From AC-32 sp038237925 (GTDB lineage Bacteria; Actinomycetota; Thermoleophilia; Gaiellales; Gaiellaceae): a DNA stretch of 64,000 nt. The translations under genes were made by a program, and so were the position numbers. The notes beneath the pieces are model-generated. The model did not search any database and was not told the origin of the DNA. It saw only the letters and a list, made by a program, of their open reading frames with translations. This document shows, piece after piece, positions 54,333-63,464 of this stretch. The stretch covers positions 1 through 64,000 of the forward strand of contig JBBRYF010000002.1 in assembly GCA_038237925.1 (NCBI GenBank). Direction: 5' to 3'. Position 1 is the first letter of the stretch. Each line of letters begins with the position of its first letter.

Positions 54333-55879
54333 ACGTTGTCGAGCAGCTTGTAGGTGATCCCACGGCCCATCCGCAGGAAGGTGTAGTTGCCGGTCGCAAA
54401 GACCTGCCCGCGGCCCGCGCGCGACCAGACCATCGCCGAGTGGATCACGCCGCGCTTGCCGCGGATGAGCGCCTCTGCCGCCACGACGTGGTCGCGCGGA
54501 GTCAGCTCGGGATCGGTGCGGTCGCTCTCGGAGGCGGCCACGCCGAAGGCCTGGCCCGGCCCGATGCCGGTGCCGCGGAAGAGCCAGCGGACGCGGTCGT
54601 AATCGTGCCCCGTGGCGGCCACGTACGGCGCCGCGCGATCCTTCGGGAAGCAGCAACCGTCGTAGCCGACCCCCGCGAGCGCGAAGTCGGAGCGGCCTTC
54701 GCGCGCGTCGTAGTCGGTCATCACGACGGCGTTGTGCTCGCGGTCGATTTGCACCTGCCGGTAGAACGGGTTCGCCTGCAGGAAGACGAGCTTGCCCCCA
54801 GCGTCGCGGTAGCGCTTGAGCAGGTCGTAGGTCGCCGGCTCGTAGTACTCGGTGTGGCCGGGGAACACGATCGCCGGGTAGCGGCGCAGCGCCGAGAGCG
54901 GCAGCAGGCCGAGCTCGACGTCGGTGATGTGCTGCGTGCGAACGGAGCGCGAGCAGAGCCAGCGCGAGAACGGGACCGCCGCCTGGTGGTCGTCCTCGAC
55001 ACCGGCGCGCAGGATCGGTCCCTTCAGGGAGACGCGTCGCTGACGCCAGAACTGGTACCAGCTGTCGGAAATCCCGTTCAGGTCGGCGTCGTAGGCGTTG
55101 TAGGCGCGCCACGTGAGGTAGGGCCAGACGACAAGCGCCGTGTGCGGCTGCGGCCGGTCGAGCCGGACCGGCGAGCGCACGACGATCGGCGCGCGGAACT
55201 GGTCGCCTGCCGAGTCGCTCGCGACGGCGTGGTAGAGGCCGGGCGGATCGCCGAACGGGATGGTCACGCTGCCGGCATCGCTCAGGATCAACTGGTCCGA
55301 GCCGGGCGCCGTGCAGTCGCGCTCGAGGCTCACCCCAGCGTGCCCATTGTACGACGAGACGACCAGCGGCACCCTGTCGCCCTGGTTGAAGCTGCCGGTC
55401 GAGTCGACGAACGCAGCCAGCCGCTCGACGCGCACCACCCTCGGGTTCGCCGCGCACCCGGAGCGCCGCCAGTCCGGCTGCAGCACGCTCCGCTCGGCCG
55501 CACCGGGCCTGGCCACACCGCGCGGGAGCAGCAGCCGTCCCGAATTCTTGTAACAGACTGTTACTAGATAGGAGCCGTCGCCGAGCTTGCCGCCGGTCGC
55601 GGTCGTGCCGTTCCAACTCACCTCCGGACCGCGTGCCGAGACGCCCGTCCGGATCCGCTTCCAGCCCGAGAGCCGGCCGCCCCAGGCGTATGCTCGTAGC
55701 CCGACGAGCGCGCCGATGGGCGCATTCGTGCGTAGCCGCAACACGTCGTTGACCCCGTTGCCGTTCGGGCTGATCACGGCCGGGCTCAACGAGACTAGCC
55801 GCAGCGCGGGCGCCGAGCGAGCAGCCGCACCCGGGACGACCGCGAGCACCACGGCCGTCGCGGCGAGGGCGAGCCTCAC
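54311..55879 (-). CDS. Secreted FlgD-Ig plus dimethylformamidase-beta-like protein
   Basis: 522 residues from a GTG at 55879 (GTGA overlap with the epimerase). Signal peptide ending GAAARSA. Residues 25-110 are a FlgD-type Ig domain (SPNGNGVNDVLRLRTNAPIG, VSWNGTTATGGKLGDGSYLV). The remainder has WPYLTWRAYNAYDADLNGIS, RRYPAIVFPGHTEYYEPATY, GKLVFLQANPFYRQVQIDRE: the large-subunit-like fold of N,N-dimethylformamidase, with a glutamine-amidotransferase-like core. Whether it is an enzyme is unclear. Lies outside the membrane. Confidence 0.72.
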   Translation of the reverse strand: MRLALAATAVVLAVVPGAAARSAPALRLVSLSPAVISPNGNGVNDVLRLRTNAPIGALVGLRAYAWGGRLSGWKRIRTGVSARGPEVSWNGTTATGGKLGDGSYLVTVCYKNSGRLLLPRGVARPGAAERSVLQPDWRRSGCAANPRVVRVERLAAFVDSTGSFNQGDRVPLVVSSYNGHAGVSLERDCTAPGSDQLILSDAGSVTIPFGDPPGLYHAVASDSAGDQFRAPIVVRSPVRLDRPQPHTALVVWPYLTWRAYNAYDADLNGISDSWYQFWRQRRVSLKGPILRAGVEDDHQAAVPFSRWLCSRSVRTQHITDVELGLLPLSALRRYPAIVFPGHTEYYEPATYDLLKRYRDAGGKLVFLQANPFYRQVQIDREHNAVVMTDYDAREGRSDFALAGVGYDGCCFPKDRAAPYVAATGHDYDRVRWLFRGTGIGPGQAFGVAASESDRTDPELTPRDHVVAAEALIRGKRGVIHSAMVWSRAGRGQVFATGNYTFLRMGRGITYKLLDNVWRKFVG

Positions 55880-56859
55880 GCCCCGGTGGCGAGACTCTGC
55901 ACAGGCTGCCGCTCGCGATACCACGCGATCGTCCGGGCGAGCCCGTCGTCCAGGTCGACCCGCGGCTCCCACTCGAGCAGCTTCAGCGCCTTGTCGACGT
56001 TCGGGATCCGCATCTCGACGTCGGTGTAATGCAGCGGCTGGAAGATGATCTCCGACTCCGAGCCGGCAAGCCGCTTGATCCGCGTTGCGAGGTCGAAGAC
56101 AGTCACCACCGAGCGCGGGTTCCCGACATTGAACACTTGGCCGACGGCCTCCTCGCGCTCGAGCATCCCGAGCAGCGCCTCGACCACGTCGTCGACGAAG
56201 CACCAGGCGCGGATCTGCGAGCCGTCGCCATGGATCACCAATTCGTCGCCGGCGAGCGCGCGCACCGTGAAGTGATGGATTGCGCCACTCCCGAGCTGAC
56301 CCGGGCCGTAGACGTTGAACGGCCGGATCGTCGTGGACGGCAGCTTGTACTCGTCGAAGTACGAGTGCGCCAGGTACTCGCCGGCGAGCTTCGACACCGC
56401 ATACGTCCAGCGTGCCTCGCCGACCGAGCCCTGCGAGGTGACGTGCGTCTCCTCGACCTTGTACGCGTGCGTGCCGAAGACCTCGCTAGTCGAGAAGTCG
56501 ATCAGCCGTTCGAGCGACCCGGCCTCGTGCGCCGCCTCGAGCACGTTCGAGGTGCCGATCAGGTTCACGCGCATCGTGCGCACGGGGCTCTTCAGCACGG
56601 AGTCCACGCCCGCGATCGCGGCCAGGTGGACGACGTGCGTGCAGCGGGCGGTGAGCTCGCGCAGGAGCGTCAAGTCGAGCACGTCGCCCTGCACGAAGCG
56701 CAGGTTCTCGTGCTGGGCGAGGTCGGTTCCCGTGAGCGAGTCGCGGTGGAGGTTGTCGAGGACGACGATCTCGTTCTCGGCCACCAGACGCCGCGCGAGC
56801 GCCGTGCCGATGAAGCCCGCGCCGCCCGTCATCAGGATCTTCTTGCCGCTCAGAGCCAC
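55876..56859 (-). CDS. NAD-dependent epimerase (UDP-glucuronate/GDP-sugar type)
   Basis: 327 residues from GTG at 56859. ILMTGGAGFIGTALARRLVA (GxxGxxG), VVLDNLHRDSLTGTDLAQHE, DFSTSEVFGTHAYKVEETHV (Ser), RWTYAVSKLAGEYLAHSYFD (YxxxK), RPFNVYGPGQLGSGAIHHFT. This is a GDP-mannose dehydratase/UDP-glucuronate decarboxylase-like extended SDR. It probably supplies a modified nucleotide sugar. It is divergent from the flippase gene with 42 bp between them. Confidence 0.9.
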   Translation of the reverse strand: MALSGKKILMTGGAGFIGTALARRLVAENEIVVLDNLHRDSLTGTDLAQHENLRFVQGDVLDLTLLRELTARCTHVVHLAAIAGVDSVLKSPVRTMRVNLIGTSNVLEAAHEAGSLERLIDFSTSEVFGTHAYKVEETHVTSQGSVGEARWTYAVSKLAGEYLAHSYFDEYKLPSTTIRPFNVYGPGQLGSGAIHHFTVRALAGDELVIHGDGSQIRAWCFVDDVVEALLGMLEREEAVGQVFNVGNPRSVVTVFDLATRIKRLAGSESEIIFQPLHYTDVEMRIPNVDKALKLLEWEPRVDLDDGLARTIAWYRERQPVQSLATGA

Positions 56860-56901
56860 GCGGCGGAGTCTATCGGCGGGCCATTTCGCCAAACTGGTGC
56901 C

Positions 56902-58338
56902 GTGATCGCGGACCAGCTCTGGCGGCTCGCCAAGCACTCGGCCGTCTACGGACTCGGTGCGGTGGTCTCGCGGCTGATCAGCGTCTTCCTGCTCCCGGTC
57001 GTGACGCGCTACCTGAGCCGAAGCGACGTGGGCGCCGTCGACACGCTGATCTCACTCTCGGTCGTGCTCGTGATCGTGCTGCGCGCCGGAATCTCGATGG
57101 CGTTCTTCCGCTTCTACTTCGACGCCGTGGACGAGGCGGGCCGGACGACGGTCGTCCGCACGTCGTTCTGGTTCACGATGACGATGGCGACTTTCGGGCT
57201 CGTCGTCGGCTCGATCGTCGCGAAGGACCTCTCGCAGCTCCTCTTCGCCACCGATTCGCGCGCCAACCTGGTGCGCGCGGCGCTCGTCCTCCTCTGGGCG
57301 CAGATGAACTACGAGCAGCTCACATCGCTCTTTCGGGTCGAGGAGCGCTCGCTCTCGTACGTCGCCGCGACTCTCGCCAACGTGATCATCACCGTCGTCG
57401 CGACGATCCTGCTCGTCGCGGTTTGGCACAAGGGCGCGATCGGCGTGATCGTCGGCAACTTCGCCGGCACGCTGGCGGTCTACTTCGTCCTCCTCGCCTA
57501 CCGCCGCTTCCAGCTCGGGCTCGAGTTCGACCGCGACCTCTTCCGCCAGATGCAGCGCTTCGGCCTGCCGCTCGTGCCGTCCGGGATCGCGCTCTGGGTG
57601 ATCGACCTCTCCGATCGCTTCTTCCTGGTGCGGATGAAAGGTCTCGCCGAGAACGGCCTCTATTCCATCGGAGTGCGCATCTCGACGGCGATCCTGCTGG
57701 TGCTGATCGCGCTGCGGACGGCGTGGCCCGCCTTCGCCTTCTCGATCAAGGACGACGAGGAGGCCAAGCGCACGTACGGCTTCGTGCTCACCTACGTGCT
57801 CTACGCCTGCTGCTGGCTCTCCCTGACGCTGTCGCTGCTCGCGCCGTGGCTCGTGCACCTGCTCACGACGCCGAGGTTCTACCCGGCCTCGCGTGTCGTG
57901 CCGCTGCTCGTCTTCGGCGCGACGGCGTTCATCGCGTTCAACGTCATGTCGATCGGGATCGGACGGGCGAAGAAGACGCAGTTCAACTGGGTCGTCACGG
58001 GCGCCGCCGCGGCGGTAAACGTCGGCGTCAACTTCGTGCTGATCCCACGCTACGGGATGATGGGCGCAGCCGTCTCGACGCTCGTCGCCTACGTGATCAT
58101 GTTCCTCGGCATGACCGTCCGCGCGCAGCAGGTCTTCCCGGTGCCTTACCAGTGGCGGCGAATCGCGCTCGCCGCCGGCGCGGCGGTCGGCCTAACGGTG
58201 CTCGGGAAGAGCCTTCACGTCTCGCTCGCCGGCGCCGTCCTGCTCAGCGCCGTGTACCCGCTTGCCCTGCTGCCGCTCGGGTTCTACCTTCCGGTCGAGC
58301 TGCGGCGCATCCGCGCGCTCGTCTCGCCGGCCCGGTAA
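56902..58338 (+). CDS. Wzx-like polysaccharide flippase (MATE/MOP superfamily)
   Basis: 478 residues from the GTG at 56902. About 14 helices. LAKHSAVYGLGAVVSRLISV and FLLPVVTRYLSRSDVGAVDT are typical of the polysaccharide-biosynthesis (PST) branch, as is GIALWVIDLSDRFFLVRMKG and NVGVNFVLIPRYGMMGAAVS. It should move lipid-linked repeat units across the membrane, complementing the transferase, polymerase and Wzz genes. Its last 147 bp are antisense to the coding end of the next gene. Confidence 0.9.
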   Translation: MIADQLWRLAKHSAVYGLGAVVSRLISVFLLPVVTRYLSRSDVGAVDTLISLSVVLVIVLRAGISMAFFRFYFDAVDEAGRTTVVRTSFWFTMTMATFGLVVGSIVAKDLSQLLFATDSRANLVRAALVLLWAQMNYEQLTSLFRVEERSLSYVAATLANVIITVVATILLVAVWHKGAIGVIVGNFAGTLAVYFVLLAYRRFQLGLEFDRDLFRQMQRFGLPLVPSGIALWVIDLSDRFFLVRMKGLAENGLYSIGVRISTAILLVLIALRTAWPAFAFSIKDDEEAKRTYGFVLTYVLYACCWLSLTLSLLAPWLVHLLTTPRFYPASRVVPLLVFGATAFIAFNVMSIGIGRAKKTQFNWVVTGAAAAVNVGVNFVLIPRYGMMGAAVSTLVAYVIMFLGMTVRAQQVFPVPYQWRRIALAAGAAVGLTVLGKSLHVSLAGAVLLSAVYPLALLPLGFYLPVELRRIRALVSPAR

Positions 58339-59745
58339 CGCGGCCGCGAGGCCGATCGCGCCCCAGACGGTCGGGTCCTCGAAGAAGGCGTTGTAGAAGA
58401 GGCTATGGACCGCGATCGCGGCGACGATCAGCCCGAACGTGAGCGCGGCGAGACCCGCTAGATCGCGGGCAAAGCGTCTGAACGCGAGGCCGAGCGCGGC
58501 CACGAGCAGCCACGCGTACAACACGAGACCGGGCAGCCCGGTCTCGGCGGCGACGGTGACCGGTGTCGTGTGCGAGGCGGCCGCATTTGGCTCCTTCCCC
58601 TTCAGGTGCGTGAGCTCCGCGTAGGCGTGCTTGAAGCCGCCGACTCCCACGCCGACGACCGGGTGGTGGACGGCGATGTGGGCTCCCTTGCGAATGAGCT
58701 TCCCGCGGCCGCTGGTCGTGCTCTTGCCGCCGCCGTGGCCGGTGAGGTCGTGGCGCACGCTCGGCAGCGCGAGCGCTCCGGCGACCACTACGACCGCGAC
58801 GACGCCGGCGAGCACGGCCCCTCGGCGGCCCCAGGCAAAGACCGCGGCGAGGACAACCCCGGCCGCCAGCGCGGCGAAGCTCGACTGCGAGTACGAGAAG
58901 TAGAGCCCGGCCCAGACCAGCGCGATCGCCCCTGTGCCGCCAAGGAGCACGCGCCGGTCGCGCGCGAACAGCACTCCGACCAGGCACGCGAGGATCGCGA
59001 CGACGAGGAAGCGCCCGTAGATCGACGGGTCCCAGAAGACCGAGTTGACGCGGAAGAACGGCGCGTAGGCGTTCGAGACCAGGAGCTTCGGGTTCCAGAA
59101 GATGTCGCGCGTCTCGTGCTGGTAGATCCCGATCGCGGCGAAGATGAGCGCCATCGCCGTCAGCTCGACGAGCAGGCCGAGCGCCAGGAGACGGCTCCAG
59201 GCGAGGCGCGCGAGCACGACCGCGAGCAGGCCGAACGGCAGGTAGAAGAAGAGCAGGTCGATCGCGCCCTGGCGCACGTCGCCGCTCCAGAGGATCGAGA
59301 GGCCGGTCCAGCCGACGAAGGCCGCGAGCGGCCAGGCGACCGGCCCGAGCTCCCTCCCGCGCGGGTCACCCTTGACGAGCTCCCAGGCGAGTAGCAGCGC
59401 AGCCGCGGCGACGACCGCGTAGAGCGGCACGAGCAGGTTCGCGTCGGTCGCGCCCACCTTGACGTGGATGCGCGCGGCGACACAGGCGAGGACGACAAAC
59501 GGGAGGACGTAGGGCCAGCGCCGGAACGCGGCCGCGCCTCCCGCCGCGAGCAGGATCCCGACAACGGCCGCCGCGGCGAGCAGCGGCCGGTGCCCCGTCG
59601 GCGAGAGGTAGAGGGCAAGCAGGATCGCGCCGAGCGCCCACCCGGCCAGAGCCCCGAGCCGCAGCACCCGCGTGGGCGCCACGAGCAGGAGTGCGAGCCC
59701 TGCCGCGCCGAGCACACCTCCAGCGCGGGCGACCTCGCTCGTCAC
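58192..59745 (-). CDS. O-antigen ligase/Wzy-like membrane protein 2
   Basis: 517 residues from GTG at 59745 (GTGA overlap with the FlgD-like gene). About a dozen helices; large outer loop with FFRVNSVFWDPSIYGRFLVV and LIRKGAHIAVHHPVVGVGVG, the HPVVGVG counterpart of the WaaL/Wzy superfamily motif. The last 49 residues (from about GRRDERADAPQLDR) are hydrophilic, unlike the family, and are encoded opposite the 3' end of the flippase gene; they may be a recent extension after loss of a stop. Confidence 0.83.
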   Translation of the reverse strand: MTSEVARAGGVLGAAGLALLLVAPTRVLRLGALAGWALGAILLALYLSPTGHRPLLAAAAVVGILLAAGGAAAFRRWPYVLPFVVLACVAARIHVKVGATDANLLVPLYAVVAAAALLLAWELVKGDPRGRELGPVAWPLAAFVGWTGLSILWSGDVRQGAIDLLFFYLPFGLLAVVLARLAWSRLLALGLLVELTAMALIFAAIGIYQHETRDIFWNPKLLVSNAYAPFFRVNSVFWDPSIYGRFLVVAILACLVGVLFARDRRVLLGGTGAIALVWAGLYFSYSQSSFAALAAGVVLAAVFAWGRRGAVLAGVVAVVVVAGALALPSVRHDLTGHGGGKSTTSGRGKLIRKGAHIAVHHPVVGVGVGGFKHAYAELTHLKGKEPNAAASHTTPVTVAAETGLPGLVLYAWLLVAALGLAFRRFARDLAGLAALTFGLIVAAIAVHSLFYNAFFEDPTVWGAIGLAAALPGRRDERADAPQLDRKVEPERQQGKRVHGAEQDGAGERDVKALPEHR

Positions 59746-60659
59746 CGCGTCACCGTCACGATCGCGCGCGCGGTGTGACCGTTCGCCGCGACGCGCAACA
59801 GGTAGCGCCCCGGCTTCGGCGCGCGAAGGACGAGCACGCGGGCGCTGCGCCGCGTGTGCAGCGAGCCGAGGTGGACCGTGTACCGCTTCGCGTCTGTGAG
59901 GACGCGCACGCGGAAGCGCGAGCCCGTCTTCACCCTCAGCGCATGAGGGCGCAACTCGACATAACGCACGACGACGGTCACGGCACGGCTGGGCGGGCCG
60001 AGGTTCGTCGCCAGGTCGAGCGCCCGCAACCTGATCCGGTACCGCCCGGGGGCGAGCCGGCGAACTGCTCGGCCGCGCCAGTCGTACTTGCCCGCGCGGA
60101 CGTACCGCTTGACGATCGCGCGCTGTTCGCCGTTCACGTACACAACCGCGCGGGCACGCTCACTCGTCCGGTAGAGGATGCGCGGGAAGTCCTTACGAGC
60201 GTCGCCGTCGGGCGAGAAGACCTTCGGCCTCACCGAGACGAGGCGGATCAGGGGCGGTGTCGCATCCATCCGAATGGGATTGGGCAGCAGAATCGTCCGG
60301 TGCTCCCGTGCGAGGTGGACTCGCGGACGGTAGGTGCCGTCGGGAACCACCTCGCCGTTGTTGTCCCGCCCGTTCCAACTGAAGCGCTCCAACCCCTTTG
60401 CGACGCGGCGCGAGCGCGCGAGTGTGCAGACGACGATCCCGCTCCCGTTCACGATCTCGACCGTCACCCGGTCGGGCTTGCGCAACACGAAACGGATCGA
60501 AGCCTTTCTGGCCGCGACCGAGTCGGGCGCGACGACCTTGTCCACCTCCGTGTTCGCGATCGCGCTCTTCTGGAGCTTCAGGCCCTCCGTGACCGCGAAC
60601 GCCGCGGCGGTGCAGCCGAGCAGAGCCAGCACCACCAGCGTCGGCAGGAAGCGCACCAC
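59742..60659 (-). CDS. Secreted FlgD-Ig-like protein
   Basis: 305 residues. Signal sequence ending LALLGC, a weak lipobox, or a plain signal peptide. Two or three FlgD/CHU-type Ig domains: FSWNGRDNNGEVVPDGTYRP, SVRPKVFSPDGDARKDFP, AGKYDWRGRAVRRLAPGRYR. Arg-rich and beta-rich. These domains act as extracellular adhesion or spacer modules. It precedes and is coupled to the O-antigen-ligase-like gene, so it may aid glycan export or attachment; that is inference. Confidence 0.75.
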   Translation of the reverse strand: MVRFLPTLVVLALLGCTAAAFAVTEGLKLQKSAIANTEVDKVVAPDSVAARKASIRFVLRKPDRVTVEIVNGSGIVVCTLARSRRVAKGLERFSWNGRDNNGEVVPDGTYRPRVHLAREHRTILLPNPIRMDATPPLIRLVSVRPKVFSPDGDARKDFPRILYRTSERARAVVYVNGEQRAIVKRYVRAGKYDWRGRAVRRLAPGRYRIRLRALDLATNLGPPSRAVTVVVRYVELRPHALRVKTGSRFRVRVLTDAKRYTVHLGSLHTRRSARVLVLRAPKPGRYLLRVAANGHTARAIVTVTR

Positions 60660-60742
60660 GGGACGGCGAGTCTAGTCGGAACCGATGGAGCGCTCGACGA
60701 AACACGGACTGTGCCGAGCAGTGTTCCATCGATCCCTCCGCC

Positions 60743-61627
60743 TTATGCAGGCGTCTCGGCGCTTCGGCGCCGTCCCGAGCGGGCGACCAGGCCCCAGACG
60801 GCGAAGATCAGACCCGCGAGGATCGCGCCGCCGGCGATCACATAGTCGACCTGCGGCGGGTCGATCAGCTTGATGCCGCTCAGCATCAGCACCGAGGCGA
60901 GCCCGAGTCGCAGCGCGCGGTCGGGGATCTTGAGCGTGAACTGGCTCGAGATCAGCACTCCAGGGATCGAGCCGGTCAGCAGCCATGCCATCGTCCGCAG
61001 GTCGACGTTGCCGGCGACGAGATGCCCGAAGCCCGCGACCCAGAGCAGGGCTGCGGCGTGGAAGATGTCGGTGCCGACGATCTTCGGCAGCGTCAGCGGG
61101 AAGACGAGCACCATGATCAGCCCGAAGAAGGTGCCGCTGCCGACCGAGGTCAGGCCGACGACGAAACCGCACGTCGCGCCGATCGCGACCGCGACGATCC
61201 GGTCGCGCCGCTCGAGCAGGAACGGCGCGTCGTCCGGCTGGACGCCCCGCTGGATGAACGTCTTCCCGACGAGGCCGGCCCCGCCGACAACGAGCGCCAC
61301 GCCGACGGCGTAGGCCTCGATGCTCTCGGCCCCGCTCGAGTGGTGCTTCAGCCAGGTGGCGAGCACGACCCCGAGCAGCGACATCGGCCCCGAGCCGAGG
61401 AACATCCAAGACGTCAGCCGCGCGTGGACGGTTCCGAGCCGGCGGTGCCGCAGTGCGCCGAAGCTCTTGAAGATCGCCCCGTGCAGGACATCGGTGCCGA
61501 CCGCGAGGGTCGGCTTGAAGCCGAAGAAGATCACCAGGATGGGCGTCAGCAGCGAGCCGCCGCCCATTCCGGTCACCCCGACCAGCAGCCCGATCAGCAG
61601 GCCGCTGAGCGTGAACTGCCAGGTCAT
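60743..61627 (-). CDS. TSUP-family permease (possible sulfite/sulfate or organosulfur transport)
   Basis: 294 residues, two repeated halves of four helices. LIGLLVGVTGMGGGSLLTPI and TCGFVVGLTSVGSGTFFGLI are the paired DUF81 (TauE/SafE) motifs, and LVIFFGFKPTLAVGTDVLHG is the post-motif helix. Begins three bases after the sat stop, so it is in the sulfur operon. Family members export sulfite or sulfoacetate, or import sulfur compounds; direction cannot be told here. Confidence 0.88.
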   Translation of the reverse strand: MTWQFTLSGLLIGLLVGVTGMGGGSLLTPILVIFFGFKPTLAVGTDVLHGAIFKSFGALRHRRLGTVHARLTSWMFLGSGPMSLLGVVLATWLKHHSSGAESIEAYAVGVALVVGGAGLVGKTFIQRGVQPDDAPFLLERRDRIVAVAIGATCGFVVGLTSVGSGTFFGLIMVLVFPLTLPKIVGTDIFHAAALLWVAGFGHLVAGNVDLRTMAWLLTGSIPGVLISSQFTLKIPDRALRLGLASVLMLSGIKLIDPPQVDYVIAGGAILAGLIFAVWGLVARSGRRRSAETPA

Positions 61628-61630
61628 GGG

Positions 61631-62767
61631 CTAGTCGCGAGACGCCTTGATCAGGACCTCGGCGACCTCGGGCCGTGTGAACTCGACCGGCGGGAGCTTG
61701 CCCTCGGCCAGCAGCTCGCGCACCTTCGTCCCGGAGAGGAAGACGTGGTCGTCGCCTCCGTGCGGGCAGGTCTTGGGCGTCGCCATCGAGCCGCAGACCT
61801 TGCAGAAGAAGGCGTGCTCGAAGAACATCGGCTCGATTCCGAGCTCGTGCGGCTCGAACTCGTCGAAGATCAGCTGCGCGTCGTAGGTGCCGTAGTAGTC
61901 GCCGACGCCCGCGTGGTCGCGGCCGACGATGAAGTGCGAGCAGCCGTAGTTCTTGCGGCAGATCGCGTGCCAGATCGCCTCACGCGGCCCGGCGTAGCGC
62001 ATCGCCGCTGGGAACGATGCGACGATCACCCTGTCGGCCGGGAAGTAATTGTCGACCAGGACGCGGTAGCACTCGACCCGCGTCGCGGCAGGGACGTCGT
62101 CCGACTTCGTCTCGCCGACGAGCGGGTGGATCAGCAGCCCGTCGACGGTCTCGAGCGCGCCCTTGGTCAGGTACTCGTGTGCGCGGTGGATCGGGTTGCG
62201 CGTCTGGAAGCCGACCACGCGGCGCCACCCACGCTCGGCGAAGATCACGCGGGTCTGCTCCGGGTCGAGCGCGAGCTCCGGGAAGGCCGGCTCGGCCCGC
62301 TTGAAGACGGTCACGCGGCCCGCCAGGTAGAGCGGCTTCTGCTCGTACAGCCGCGCGACGCCGGGATGCGCATCGTCGGTGGTGCGGAAGCAGCGCTCGG
62401 CTTCCCGCTCCTTGTCGTACTCGTACGCCTGGTCAACGTGGAGGACGGCGAACGGCGTGCCGGCGCCGTCGGTGAGCGCGACCTGGTCGCCCTCGGGCTC
62501 GCGATCGACCGCGAGGCACACGGGGAGCGCCCACGGCACGTCGTTCGCCAGCCGCATCTCCTCGACGACTCGTTCATAGTCGTGCCTGGCCATGAAGCCC
62601 TCGAGCGGCGAGAGCGCGCCCGAGGCGAGCATGTCGAGGTCGGAGAGCTCACGCGGTGTGAGCGCGATCTGCTCGAGCTTCTCGACGCCGGCGGGCCGCG
62701 GGCCTGTGCGGTCGACCAGCTTGCCGCCGTGCGGCTCGATCAGCTGCGCCGTCTCGACGGCCGTCAT
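61631..62767 (-). CDS. sat: Sulfate adenylyltransferase (ATP sulfurylase)
   Basis: 378 residues, the single-subunit Sat type. FQTRNPIHRAHEYLTK holds the QxRN and HxxH catalytic motifs; GRDHAGVGDYYGTYDAQLIF is the second nucleotide loop; CKVCGSMATPKTCPHG is the Zn-binding cysteine set. ATP plus sulfate gives APS and pyrophosphate. It is followed by a TSUP permease and preceded by cysC and cysH, the expected assimilatory order. A hairpin pair lies just upstream of it. Confidence 0.97.
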   Translation of the reverse strand: MTAVETAQLIEPHGGKLVDRTGPRPAGVEKLEQIALTPRELSDLDMLASGALSPLEGFMARHDYERVVEEMRLANDVPWALPVCLAVDREPEGDQVALTDGAGTPFAVLHVDQAYEYDKEREAERCFRTTDDAHPGVARLYEQKPLYLAGRVTVFKRAEPAFPELALDPEQTRVIFAERGWRRVVGFQTRNPIHRAHEYLTKGALETVDGLLIHPLVGETKSDDVPAATRVECYRVLVDNYFPADRVIVASFPAAMRYAGPREAIWHAICRKNYGCSHFIVGRDHAGVGDYYGTYDAQLIFDEFEPHELGIEPMFFEHAFFCKVCGSMATPKTCPHGGDDHVFLSGTKVRELLAEGKLPPVEFTRPEVAEVLIKASRD

Positions 62768-62812
62768 CGGTAGCGCCTTTCACAGCTGACGTGTCGACCG
62801 GTCATTGCAGAC

Positions 62813-62839
62813 GGACGCACGAGCGAAGCCCGTGCGTCC
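62813..62839 (-). terminator. Hairpin in cysC-sat gap
   Basis: GGACGCACG (62813-62821), nine-base loop, CGTGCGTCC (62831-62839): a perfect 9-bp stem in the 97-bp gap between cysC and sat. Followed closely by a second stem, GAGACG (62845-62850) with CGTCTC (62861-62866). No T-run. Partial termination or RNA processing between the two genes is possible. Confidence 0.55.
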
Positions 62840-62864
62840 TGAACGAGACGCCGCGAGCGCCGTC

Positions 62865-63464
62865 TCACGAGGGCACCTGCGACGGAATGAGCCCGAGCTC
62901 CTCGAGCTTGGCGACGACGAGCGCCGCGCTCTCCTCGGGCTCGTGCTCCTCGGTGTCGATCACGAGCTCCGGATTCGAGGGCTCCTCGTAGGGGTCGGAG
63001 ACGCCGGTGAACTCTTTGATCTCGCCCTTGAACGCCTTCTCGTAGAGCCCCTTCACGTCGCGCTTGGCACACTCGTCGACCGAGGTCTTGACGTAGATCT
63101 CGACGAAGGTCCCGACCTCGGAGATGCGCTCGCGCGCCTCTTGCCGCGTCGCCTCATAGGGCGAGATCGTGGCCGCGATCACCGTGCCACCCTGGCGGGT
63201 CAGGCGCGAGGCGACCCAGCCGACGCGCTCGATGTGCGTGTCGCGGTCCTCTTTCGAGAAGCCGAGGCCCTTCGAGAGATGCGTGCGCACGGTGTCGCCG
63301 TCCAGGTACTCGACGACGAGGCCGCGGCGGTCGAGCTCGGGCCCGACGAGATGGGCGATCGTGGTCTTCCCGGAGCCGGAAAGGCCCGTGAACCAGAGCG
63401 TGAAGCCGCCGGGCCGGACGTGATTCGTCTCGGGGTGCTCGGCGGCGTAGATGTGATCGGTCAT
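62865..63464 (-). CDS. cysC: Adenylylsulfate kinase
   Basis: 199 residues from the ATG at 63464 (ATGA overlap with cysH; AGGAGG upstream). Walker A GLSGSGKTT, then DGDTVRTHLSKGLGFSKEDR, the GFS-(K/R)-DR loop of APS kinases, and a C-terminal VKGLYEKAFKGEIKEFTGVS region with the partner-binding KGLY. It phosphorylates APS to PAPS. With an APS-reductase-type CysH it may serve sulfation or a branch of assimilation. Confidence 0.95.
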   Translation of the reverse strand: MTDHIYAAEHPETNHVRPGGFTLWFTGLSGSGKTTIAHLVGPELDRRGLVVEYLDGDTVRTHLSKGLGFSKEDRDTHIERVGWVASRLTRQGGTVIAATISPYEATRQEARERISEVGTFVEIYVKTSVDECAKRDVKGLYEKAFKGEIKEFTGVSDPYEEPSNPELVIDTEEHEPEESAALVVAKLEELGLIPSQVPS

